DNA from: Solirubrobacterales bacterium
Lineage (GTDB): Bacteria > Actinomycetota > Thermoleophilia > Solirubrobacterales > Solirubrobacteraceae
Length of the DNA: 8,025 bases
NCBI GenBank assembly: GCA_003151895.1
Contig: PLYX01000183.1
Location: forward strand, 1 to 8,025
Direction: 5' to 3'
In this document: positions 1 through 5,296 of the stretch, piece after piece
How the letters are laid out: every line of letters begins with the position of its first letter
How positions within the stretch are numbered: the first letter of the stretch is position 1
The notes under the pieces: model-generated
Told to the model about the DNA's origin: nothing
Seen by the model: the letters and a program-made list of their open reading frames with translations, nothing else
Database searches by the model: none
Position numbers and translations under genes: made by a program

Positions 1-1641
1 AAGCGCGACGCGATCCCCAAGGTGGTGCTGAACAAGCTCTACAAGCACACGTCGATGCAGAGCACCTTCGGCGTGAACATGGTGGCGCTCGTGGACAACG
101 TGCCTCGCACGCTGAACTTGAGGGCCGTGATCCACAACTACGTGGCCCACCAGCGCGAGGTGATCGTAAGGCGCACCAAGCACGAGCTGAGCGAGAAGGA
201 GGCGCGCGCGCACATCCTCGAGGGGCTGCTCGTGGCGTTGGAGAACCTCGACGCCATCATCGAGCTGATCCGCGGCTCGCGCGACCGCGAAGCCGCCCGC
301 GAACAGCTCGTCGAGCGTTTCGAGCTCAGTCCGATCCAGGCGACCGCGATCCTCGACCTGCGGCTCTCCCAGCTCACGGCACTCGAGGCCGACGCGATCA
401 AGCAGGAGCACGCCGACGTCACCGAGCGGATAGCCGAGCTGCGCGCGATCCTTGGCGACGAGGGCAGGGTGCTCGCCGTCATCAAGGAGGAGCTCGGCGA
501 GATCTCAGAGCGCTTCGGCGATGAGCGGCGCACCGAGATCAGCCACTCCGAGGACGAGATCGACATCGAGGACCTCATCGCCGACCAGCAGATGGTGATC
601 ACGATCACCAACACCGGCTACATCAAGTCGCTGCCGCTCGCCACCTACCGCCAGCAGCACCGCGGCGGGCGCGGGATCACCGGCATGGACATGAAGGACG
701 GGGACTTCATCGAGCACCTGTTCATCTGCTCGACCCACGACTACCTGCTGTTCTTCACCAACCGCGGCAAGGTGTACCGCTCGAAGGTGTACGAGCTGCC
801 TGAGGCCTCGCGCACCGCGAAGGGCCGCGCGCTCGTGAATGTGCTCCCCCTGCGCGAGGGTGAGCGAGTGCAGGCGGTTCTCTCCACACGCGACTTCACC
901 GAGACCAAGTACCTCGTGTTCGCCACGCGCAAAGGCACCGTCAAGAAGACGGAGCTGATCGCTTACAACACGCCCATCAAGGCCGACGGGATCATCGCGA
1001 TCAACATCCGCGACGACGACGAGCTGCTGGCCGTCCGTGGGGTGGAATCCGAGGATGAGGTCATCATGGTTTCACGCGCCGGTCTCACGGTGCGCTTCGC
1101 CGAGTCCGACGCTCGGTCGATGGGACGCGACACGACGGGTGTGCGCGGCATGGACGTCGGCCAGCGGGGCGAGGTCATCGCGATGGACGTCGCCCGCGAC
1201 GACATGGATCTGCTCGTCGTCACCGAGAACGGCTACGGCAAGCGCACCCTGATCAGCCAATACCGCAAGACCAACCGCGGCGCGAAGGGCGTCAAGACGA
1301 TCGGCCTCACCGAGCAGAAGGGCGCGCTCGCCGGCGCCCTGGTTGTGCGCGAGCACCACGAGCTGGTGTTCATCAGCGTCGGGGGCATGGTCCAACGAAC
1401 CTCCGCCGGCGGGATCTCCCAGCAGGGCCGCTCGGCGACCGGGGTGCGGGTGATGAACCTCAAGGACGACGACGTGGTGAGCGCCGTGGCGCTCGTCGTG
1501 GACAGCGGCGAGGCCGAGGACATTGAGGGGGCGCGGGAGGATCTGCCGCTCGACGCCACGCAGCCACCCGATCTGCCGGGCGAGCCAGATCCGGCGCAGG
1601 AGCTTGACGAGTCCGAGTCCGAGTCCGAGGACGGCGAGTAG
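1..1641 (+). CDS. gyrA: DNA gyrase subunit A, C-terminal part (5' end outside window)
   Basis: Gyrase subunit A. With GyrB it introduces negative supercoils using ATP. The reading frame is open from base 1, so the N-terminal winged-helix and tower part with the catalytic tyrosine lies upstream; 546 residues are visible. Residues 1-165 are the end of the breakage-reunion domain and the long coiled coil, including STFGVNMVAL, HQREVIVRRT and ATAILDLRLSQLT. From about residue 190 runs the beta-pinwheel DNA-wrapping domain with repeated GRG, RGxxG and TxxGY blades. A GyrA box, QHRGGRG, sits at residues 219-225 and separates gyrase from topoisomerase IV ParC; the usual form is QRRGGK/RG, so the second position is His here. 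Residues from about 501 to the end form an acidic, proline-rich tail ending in Ser-Glu repeats. Such tails modulate DNA wrapping in other GyrA proteins. The stop codon lies one base from the convergent LysR stop. No terminator was seen between them. Confidence 0.97.
   Translation, partial: KRDAIPKVVLNKLYKHTSMQSTFGVNMVALVDNVPRTLNLRAVIHNYVAHQREVIVRRTKHELSEKEARAHILEGLLVALENLDAIIELIRGSRDREAAREQLVERFELSPIQATAILDLRLSQLTALEADAIKQEHADVTERIAELRAILGDEGRVLAVIKEELGEISERFGDERRTEISHSEDEIDIEDLIADQQMVITITNTGYIKSLPLATYRQQHRGGRGITGMDMKDGDFIEHLFICSTHDYLLFFTNRGKVYRSKVYELPEASRTAKGRALVNVLPLREGERVQAVLSTRDFTETKYLVFATRKGTVKKTELIAYNTPIKADGIIAINIRDDDELLAVRGVESEDEVIMVSRAGLTVRFAESDARSMGRDTTGVRGMDVGQRGEVIAMDVARDDMDLLVVTENGYGKRTLISQYRKTNRGAKGVKTIGLTEQKGALAGALVVREHHELVFISVGGMVQRTSAGGISQQGRSATGVRVMNLKDDDVVSAVALVVDSGEAEDIEGAREDLPLDATQPPDLPGEPDPAQELDESESESEDGE
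1609..1626 (+). repeat. Three tandem GAGTCC hexamers in the gyrA acidic tail
   Basis: Three perfect copies of GAGTCC encode the Glu-Ser run close to the GyrA C-terminus. The unit is six bases, so changes in copy number would keep the frame and only lengthen or shorten the acidic tail. Confidence 0.9.
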
Positions 1642-1642
1642 C

Positions 1643-2563
1643 TCAAGCCGCGCCTGGGCCGGCAGCGCCCTGCTTGAAGGCATCCACCAGATGGGCGCTC
1701 GACGCGGAGATGCCGTCGAGGGGGCGCAGGATGCAGAAGCGCCGTAGAAAGCGCAGCCCGTCGACGGACACAATCTCCAAGCGGTCGGCGGGCGACAGCG
1801 CCAGGCGCGAGAGCGCGGTTGGCAAGCACAGCTCGTGAGCTTCGTCCTTTGCCGCCTGTGTCGATCCGACTTCGGATGCCGCGTGCAGTGCTCCGAGCCC
1901 ATGCTCTGCCAGTACCGCATCGATCACCTGTCGCGTGTGGGCGCCGGGATCGCGCAGCACGATGGGTGTGCTCAGCAGCTCATCCGGTGTGAGCGAGCTC
2001 CTGCGCGACCACGGGTGGGCGAGCGGAACGGCGATCGCGATCTCGTCATCCACCAGCGCGAGCTGGGCCGCGCCCGTCACCGACTCCTCGAGCATGCACG
2101 CCGCCACGCCGACGTCGGCCTGACCCGAGCGCACCATCTGCTTGACCACGCGCGAGTTGGCGATCAGCACCTCGACCGGCGCGCTCGTCTGACGGCGCAT
2201 CAGGACGAGCGCTCTCGACATCAGGAACTCCGCCGCCGTGTGGCTGATCGCGAGATGAACCGTCTCGTTGGTGCCCCGGATCTGATTGAGCCGCCCGGTC
2301 AGCTCTTCCATGTCTGACACCAGACGCCGGGCATGCGTATAGAGCCGCTCGCCCGCGTCGGTCATCGTGACGCCGTGTGCCGAGCGCTCCAACAGCGGTG
2401 TTCCGACCAGTCCCTCGAGCGACTTCAGGCGCTTTGAGACGGCCGGCTGGCTCAGATGCAGGCGCTGTGCCGCGCGCCCGATCCCACCGAGATCGACGGC
2501 CGCACAGAACGCCCTCAGCTCGTCGAGCTGGGGATTGCGAGGAGTCCTGCCAGATGGAGTCAT
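1643..2563 (-). CDS. LysR-family transcriptional regulator
   Basis: A 306-residue LysR-type regulator, the normal family length. Residues 13-72 form the winged helix-turn-helix, with the recognisable core GRAAQRLHLSQPAVSKRLKS followed by LEGLVGTPLLER and a wing ending TDAGERLY. A linker helix follows, and residues from about 95 to 295 are the periplasmic-binding-protein-like effector domain. These proteins act as tetramers and usually control a divergent gene and themselves in response to a small ligand. The ligand cannot be told from the sequence. The neighbour across the divergent spacer is a membrane cupredoxin, the first candidate target. The ATG at 2563 has no Shine-Dalgarno but lies six bases after a TAACCT hexamer, suggesting a leaderless mRNA. 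The gene is convergent with gyrA. Confidence 0.93.
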   Translation of the reverse strand: MTPSGRTPRNPQLDELRAFCAAVDLGGIGRAAQRLHLSQPAVSKRLKSLEGLVGTPLLERSAHGVTMTDAGERLYTHARRLVSDMEELTGRLNQIRGTNETVHLAISHTAAEFLMSRALVLMRRQTSAPVEVLIANSRVVKQMVRSGQADVGVAACMLEESVTGAAQLALVDDEIAIAVPLAHPWSRRSSLTPDELLSTPIVLRDPGAHTRQVIDAVLAEHGLGALHAASEVGSTQAAKDEAHELCLPTALSRLALSPADRLEIVSVDGLRFLRRFCILRPLDGISASSAHLVDAFKQGAAGPGAA

Positions 2564-2569
2564 GCCTAA

Positions 2570-2575
2570 AGGTTA
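2570..2575 (-). promoter_or_regulatory. Possible -10 hexamer for a leaderless LysR transcript
   Basis: TAACCT on the minus strand fits the TANNNT pattern. It is followed by TTAGGC and then directly by the ATG, so transcription starting about seven bases downstream would begin at the start codon. No convincing -35 element was seen. Confidence 0.35.
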
Positions 2576-2629
2576 TGCCACCCAGTGCGCGTTTGCATGG
2601 CTTTTCCGCGTTTTCCCAGCTCCCGTCCG

Positions 2630-2677
2630 AGACCAGCGGGAATGTCTCCGACCAAGACCAGCGGGAAAGTCTAAGAC
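2630..2677. promoter_or_regulatory. Duplicated AGAC/GTCT element in the LysR-cupredoxin spacer, putative operator
   Basis: Two copies of an 18-base element, AGACCAGCGGGAAnGTCT, lie at 2630-2647 and 2655-2672, differing at one base and offset by 25 bases. Each copy has inverted ends (AGAC and GTCT). A further AGAC at 2674-2677 makes GTCTAAGAC, a perfect inverted repeat with a one-base centre. That gives five half-sites in 48 bases, all within 78 bases upstream of the cupredoxin start. The arrangement suggests cooperative binding of a dimeric regulator. The divergently coded LysR protein is the nearest candidate, although the element does not match the classic T-N11-A LysR box. A small dispersed repeat is the alternative. 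Confidence 0.5.
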
Positions 2678-2707
2678 AGGACGCTGCGATACGAAAGGCG
2701 GGTAAGC

Positions 2708-3256
2708 ATGGAGTCTCAGAAGGCAGATCAGGAACGGTTCGACGAAGCGGTCAACAGGAAGGGCAAGCTCGCGCTGCAGGTGCTCGCGGGTGTGGGCATC
2801 CTCGCCGCGGTGCTCATGTCGATGGTCGCGCTCATCCAGAGCGGCGACGCGCATGAAGCGAGCGCCGCGGTCCAGCCGGTCGTCAAGCAGGTGGCCGCTA
2901 CCGCCCCGGCGAGCAAGCCCGCCGCCGCGAGCGTGCTCGACGTGAAGATCGTGCCGTCCTCCAAGATCGGCCCCGATGGCAAGAAGCACGACGCCTTCAT
3001 GCAGACCGAATTCTCCGTCAAAGTCGGTCAGCCTCTGACGTTGAAGATCGACAACACCGACAACGCCCCGCACAGCATCACCTCTGCCGTCGCGGGCGTG
3101 AACATCATCAGTCAGCCGGGCGTGCACACCTACACGCTGCTCGTCTCCAAAGCCGGCAGATTCGAGTGGACCTGCATGGTTCCCTGTGACAGCGACGCCG
3201 GAGGGTGGGCGATGCAGCACCCCGGCTACATGAGCGGCTACATCACGGCCACATGA
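2708..3256 (+). CDS. Membrane-anchored cupredoxin-domain protein with CuA-like ligands
   Basis: A 182-residue protein. It has a charged cytosolic N-terminus (1-20), one membrane helix (about 21-43), an Ala/Pro-rich linker (about 48-76) and an outward-facing cupredoxin domain (about 77-182). Potential copper ligands are His122 in NAPHSIT, Cys156 and Cys160 in CMVPC, His171 and Met175. The His, Cys-x3-Cys, His, Met set is that of the binuclear CuA site of cytochrome oxidase subunit II and nitrous-oxide reductase. Here, however, ten residues separate the second Cys from the His, against three in classical CuA, so a mononuclear or structural site is also possible. The likely role is extracytoplasmic electron transfer or copper handling. 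No oxidase subunits flank it. The ATG at 2708 is preceded by GAAAGG. It is transcribed away from the LysR gene and ends before a strong hairpin. Confidence 0.82.
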   Translation: MESQKADQERFDEAVNRKGKLALQVLAGVGILAAVLMSMVALIQSGDAHEASAAVQPVVKQVAATAPASKPAAASVLDVKIVPSSKIGPDGKKHDAFMQTEFSVKVGQPLTLKIDNTDNAPHSITSAVAGVNIISQPGVHTYTLLVSKAGRFEWTCMVPCDSDAGGWAMQHPGYMSGYITAT

Positions 3257-3272
3257 GGCTACCCGCCGGGCC

Positions 3273-3303
3273 GTGCCCCTCGCGCCGAAAACGCGGGGGG
3301 CAC
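3273..3303 (+). terminator. Hairpin terminator after the cupredoxin gene
   Basis: Arms 3273-3284 and 3292-3303 form a 12-bp stem with one G:U pair and a 7-base loop. It starts 16 bases after the cupredoxin stop. The downstream tract is only moderately T-rich, as is common for terminators in GC-rich actinobacteria. Confidence 0.7.
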
Positions 3304-3356
3304 GCGCCTCTGTTCTGTGCGTGGATCCGCCGGCCCACATCGTCGCCTCCGTCCGC

Positions 3357-3362
3357 TACATT
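3357..3362 (+). promoter_or_regulatory. Possible -10 hexamer of a short transcription unit
   Basis: TACATT fits TANNNT and lies just upstream of the Shine-Dalgarno hairpin. A start about seven bases downstream would place the 5' end at the foot of that hairpin. No clear -35 box was found, so this rests on position and a short match. Confidence 0.3.
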
Positions 3363-3365
3363 TCA

Positions 3366-3390
3366 AGGACCAGAGAAAGGAGGTGGTCCT
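3366..3390 (+). promoter_or_regulatory. Hyper-extended Shine-Dalgarno sequence in a hairpin loop
   Basis: Bases 3374-3389, AGAAAGGAGGTGGTCC, can pair along all 16 positions with the consensus bacterial 16S 3' end (GGATCACCTCCTTTCT), with one G:U pair. Ordinary ribosome binding sites use four to seven. The same stretch lies in a hairpin: AGGACCA (3366-3372) pairs with TGGTCCT (3384-3390), leaving GAGAAAGGAGG in an 11-base loop. Ribosome pairing beyond the loop would need the stem to open. The TTG of the tiny ORF follows ten bases after the GGAGG core. Confidence 0.6.
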
Positions 3391-3393
3391 ACG

Positions 3394-3438
3394 TTGGCTG
3401 ACAGTATTTGCGGGACTCTGGAGGTGGCCGGCCGTTAG
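3394..3438 (+). CDS. Candidate 14-codon leader-type ORF
   Basis: TTG at 3394 opens a 14-codon frame ending in TAG at 3436-3438, giving MADSICGTLEVAGR if TTG is read as Met. It is placed ten bases after the strongest Shine-Dalgarno sequence in the window. The stop codon falls inside a stem of the downstream RNA structure (3432-3440 with 3461-3469), so translation termination would touch the fold. No larger gene follows on this strand; the next is a terminator and then a convergent gene, so it is not an obvious leader for an operon. The peptide has no recognised family, and its codons show no run of one amino acid of the kind used for attenuation. It may equally be an RNA that binds ribosomes without making a useful peptide. 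Confidence 0.4.
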   Translation: MADSICGTLEVAGR

Positions 3439-3598
3439 GCCGAGGCACTCGGCTGGACCCGCCTAGCGGAATCCAACCCGGGCCACCATCGCGTAGGTCG
3501 CCGGACTTGTCCCTCCGGCTCGCAGCGTCACAGTCGCGCCACCGGGCGCGCTTGGCGATGCGAAACCGACGCGGTCGTGTCCAGCACAGTCGAAAGCG

Positions 3599-3624
3599 GG
3601 GGGCGCCCAGTCGAGGGCGCCCCC
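3599..3624. terminator. 10-bp perfect hairpin between convergent units
   Basis: GGGGGCGCCC (3599-3608) and GGGCGCCCCC (3615-3624) form a perfect 10-bp stem with a 6-base loop, AGTCGA. It sits between the candidate small RNA on the plus strand and the HNH gene ending at 3651 on the minus strand, so it can serve both. T-tracts are weak on both sides. Confidence 0.65.
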
Positions 3625-3643
3625 GTGCTTAGGGCCCTTTAAG
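3625..3643. repeat. Palindrome-rich element related to repeats in the kinase gene
   Basis: GTGCTTAGGGCCCTTTAAG resembles the reverse complement of 7821-7836 in the kinase gene, GTGCTTGGGCCCTTTA: all 16 bases match after allowing one inserted A. It lies directly against the terminator stem. This may be a single copy of a dispersed short repeat. The GGGCCC centre is self-complementary, so part of the likeness could be chance. Confidence 0.4.
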
Positions 3644-3650
3644 CTCGTTC

Positions 3651-4247
3651 TCAGGCGGCAGTCGGCAGGTACTGCCGCCACGCCGCCGGGATCGTGGGGC
3701 TGGCGACGTGGATGAAGATCTCGGCGCGTGGGGTGCGCGGCTGATGGCGCGGGTGCATGCCGGCCTGGCGCGGCAGCATGTCTCCCTTGCGCCGGTTGCA
3801 CGGTGCGCAGGACGCCACGATGTTGTCCCAACTCGAGGTCCCGCCCTTCGAGCGTGGGATTACGTGATCGACGGTCAGGCTCGTGCGCGACCCGCAGTAC
3901 TGGCAGGTCCAGCCGTCCCTGGCGAAGATGGCGCGACGGGTGATCTTGCGCCGGTGGGTGTCGCGCGGCACGTGCACATAGCTCACGAGTCGGATCACCA
4001 CGGGACGGGCGAGCGTGGAGCTCTCGGAGTGCAGCTCCCACAGTCCGCGCTCGATCAGCTCAGCCTTCTCCTTCAGCAGAAGCACCACCGCGCGGCGCAC
4101 CGAGCACACGTTGATCGGCTCGAACGTCGCGTTGAGGACGAGCACCCGGCCACCCATCGCCGTGTTCGACGATGAGCTCGGTCCGTGCCGCTGGTGCTCT
4201 GAGGGCGGCACGGACCCCACTGGCTCTGCGGGCGCCGCGCTTTCCAT
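3651..4247 (-). CDS. HNH endonuclease-domain protein
   Basis: A stand-alone HNH protein, 198 residues from the ATG at 4247. The stretch VLVLNATFEPINV, then RRAVVLLLKEKAELIE, is the typical start of a conserved actinobacterial HNH family. The nuclease core begins near residue 110. It has Cys115-x2-Cys118 and Cys147-x2-Cys150 forming a zinc site, Asp127-His128 as the catalytic pair (VDHVIPRSKGG), Asn142 in WDNIV, and CNRRKGD closing the fold. The biological role of this family is not established; a DNA repair or processing nuclease is usual guesswork. There is no RuvC-like domain, so it is not an IscB- or Cas9-type enzyme. An ATG at 4157 (168 residues, directly before GGRVLVLN) is an equally credible start; neither has a Shine-Dalgarno. 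Residues 1-30 of the longer form are Pro/Ser-rich and probably disordered. It lies 125 bases downstream of pheA on the same strand. Confidence 0.88.
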   Translation of the reverse strand: MESAAPAEPVGSVPPSEHQRHGPSSSSNTAMGGRVLVLNATFEPINVCSVRRAVVLLLKEKAELIERGLWELHSESSTLARPVVIRLVSYVHVPRDTHRRKITRRAIFARDGWTCQYCGSRTSLTVDHVIPRSKGGTSSWDNIVASCAPCNRRKGDMLPRQAGMHPRHQPRTPRAEIFIHVASPTIPAAWRQYLPTAA

Positions 4248-4259
4248 CTTCAGCGCCGC

Positions 4260-4265
4260 AGTGTA
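4260..4265 (-). promoter_or_regulatory. Possible -10 hexamer for the HNH gene
   Basis: TACACT on the minus strand ends 12 bases before the ATG at 4247, which would give a leader of only a few bases and fits the absence of a Shine-Dalgarno. No -35 element was recognised. The rest of the 125-base pheA-HNH gap shows nothing else I can name. Confidence 0.28.
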
Positions 4266-4372
4266 TCGACCCCCCGCCCGCCCAGCGCCCGCCGGACCTC
4301 GCCGGACCGCCGTTCGTGGTCGTCTTCGTCTCGTCGCGGTCACGAAGGATTGGCCGGTCAGTCCGCGAAGAA

Positions 4373-5296
4373 TCAGCCGTTTGGGGTCTCTCGAGCTGCT
4401 GGGTAGGAACCGAGCACCCGCACCTGCTCGCACATGGCTCGCAAGCCGGCGACGGCCTCAGAGACGACGTCGTCGGCCAGCGAGCCTTCGAGGTCGACGA
4501 AGAACATGTAATGCCCAAGCCGCTCGCGCATGGGGCGCGACTCGATCTTTGTGAGGTTGATGGCGCGCCGCGCAAACTCATCCAAGCACAGCACCAGCCA
4601 GCCGGCGCGGTCGGCGCCGGGACCCCAGAACACGAGCGAGGTCTTGCGCCCAGGGCCTGCCGGCGAGCGCAGCGGTGGCGCTCCCGTCGAGGAGTCCGCG
4701 CGTGCGAGCCACACAAAGCGAGTCTTGTTGTCCTCACGGTCCTGGATCCCCTCGGCAATCACCGTGCACCCGTACAGCTCGGCCGCGAGTCGCGTCCCGA
4801 TCGCCGCCCACTTCCCACCGCCCATGCCACCTGCTCGGTCGGGCTCGTCCTCGGCCACGAGCCGCACAGCCTCGGCCGTCGAGGTGGCCGCGACCACGCG
4901 CGCATGGGGAAGTTGCTCATGCAGGAAGCGCGTGCACTGACCGGGCACGTGGGGGTGGGAGACGATCGCCTCGATCTGCGCGAGCTCGAGCGGTGTGCGA
5001 GCGATCAAGCAGTGGCGCACCGGCAGCACCGCCTCTCCCACGATCGCCACCTCGCTCGCGTCGCCGGCCAGCGCATCGAGCGTCACCGTCACCGATCCCT
5101 CGATTGAGTTCTCGATCGGCACGAGCGACCACTCGACCCCTCCATCCCGCACGGCCATCACGGCGTCGCGAATCGTCTCCAGGGCGACCGGCTTCACGGC
5201 CGTGCCGTCGATGTCGCCAAGCAGGGCCTCCTCGCTGAAGGTCCCCTCCGGCCCGAGGTAGCCGGCGCGCGGGACCGCGCTAGGCGTCGGCGGCAT
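4373..5296 (-). CDS. pheA: Prephenate dehydratase with C-terminal ACT domain
   Basis: Converts prephenate to phenylpyruvate with loss of water and CO2, the committed step to phenylalanine, in the cytosol. The 307 residues match the monofunctional type with no chorismate mutase domain. The catalytic domain runs from about 11 to 198: GYLGPEGTFSEEA at 12-24, VPIENSIEGSV at 59-69, HCLIAR at 95-100, and the essential Thr-Arg-Phe at 192-194 inside DNKTRFVWL. The ACT domain (about 218-300) carries NLTKIESRP at 247-255, the ESRP motif of the phenylalanine feedback site. A Gly-rich stretch, DRAGGMGGGK, at 153-162 looks like a short loop insertion before AAIGTRLAAELYG. The first 17 bases overlap the end of the DUF4446 gene, so the two are probably cotranscribed and may be translationally coupled. 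The start is the ATG at 5296; upstream there is only a weak GGTAG. Confidence 0.96.
   Translation of the reverse strand: MPPTPSAVPRAGYLGPEGTFSEEALLGDIDGTAVKPVALETIRDAVMAVRDGGVEWSLVPIENSIEGSVTVTLDALAGDASEVAIVGEAVLPVRHCLIARTPLELAQIEAIVSHPHVPGQCTRFLHEQLPHARVVAATSTAEAVRLVAEDEPDRAGGMGGGKWAAIGTRLAAELYGCTVIAEGIQDREDNKTRFVWLARADSSTGAPPLRSPAGPGRKTSLVFWGPGADRAGWLVLCLDEFARRAINLTKIESRPMRERLGHYMFFVDLEGSLADDVVSEAVAGLRAMCEQVRVLGSYPAARETPNG

Larger units (their letters stand above)
3366..3624 (+). ncRNA. Candidate structured small RNA with ribosome-binding motif
   Basis: This stretch between two terminator hairpins holds dense RNA-like structure in place of a gene. After the Shine-Dalgarno hairpin, GGTGGCC (3423-3429) pairs with GGCCACC (3481-3487) to close a 65-base domain. 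Inside it, CCGTTAGGC (3432-3440) can pair with GCCTAGCGG (3461-3469), nine pairs with one G:U, enclosing a small CGAG-GCA-CTCG hairpin. Alternatively CCGC-CTA-GCGG (3459-3469) extends through TGGA (3454-3457) and TCCA (3472-3475) into a competing hairpin. Further hairpins follow at 3500-3519 (GCCGGA with TCCGGC) and 3535-3550 (six pairs, ACCG loop), and the transcript would end at the 3599-3624 hairpin. It is not tmRNA (no alanine-ending tag or tRNA-like ends), and I see no RNase P, SRP or 6S signature. From memory only, similar Shine-Dalgarno plus GTTAGGC/GCCTAGC elements seem to recur between genes of other actinobacteria; I could not check this. Confidence 0.45.

Noticed and set aside
1072..1920. 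Minus-strand open frame across the gyrA end and LysR
   Set aside because: It lies opposite gyrA and in another frame of LysR; both real proteins are unambiguous.
3366..3624. tmRNA, RNase P, SRP or 6S RNA
   Set aside because: No tag reading frame ending in alanines, no tRNA-like acceptor ends, and none of the conserved motifs of these RNAs were recognised.
3463..4041. Minus-strand open frame overlapping the HNH gene
   Set aside because: It is a frame-shifted reading of the HNH gene and has no motif of its own.
3651..4247. IscB/OMEGA or HEARO-type system (HNH gene beside a structured RNA)
   Set aside because: The protein has only an HNH domain of about 90 residues and no RuvC or bridge helix, and the RNA candidate is on the opposite, convergent strand rather than upstream in the same transcript.
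4248..4433. Extending the HNH protein upstream to 4433
   Set aside because: The extra residues are low-complexity and would overlap the end of pheA; the family normally starts near VLVLNATxEPxNV.
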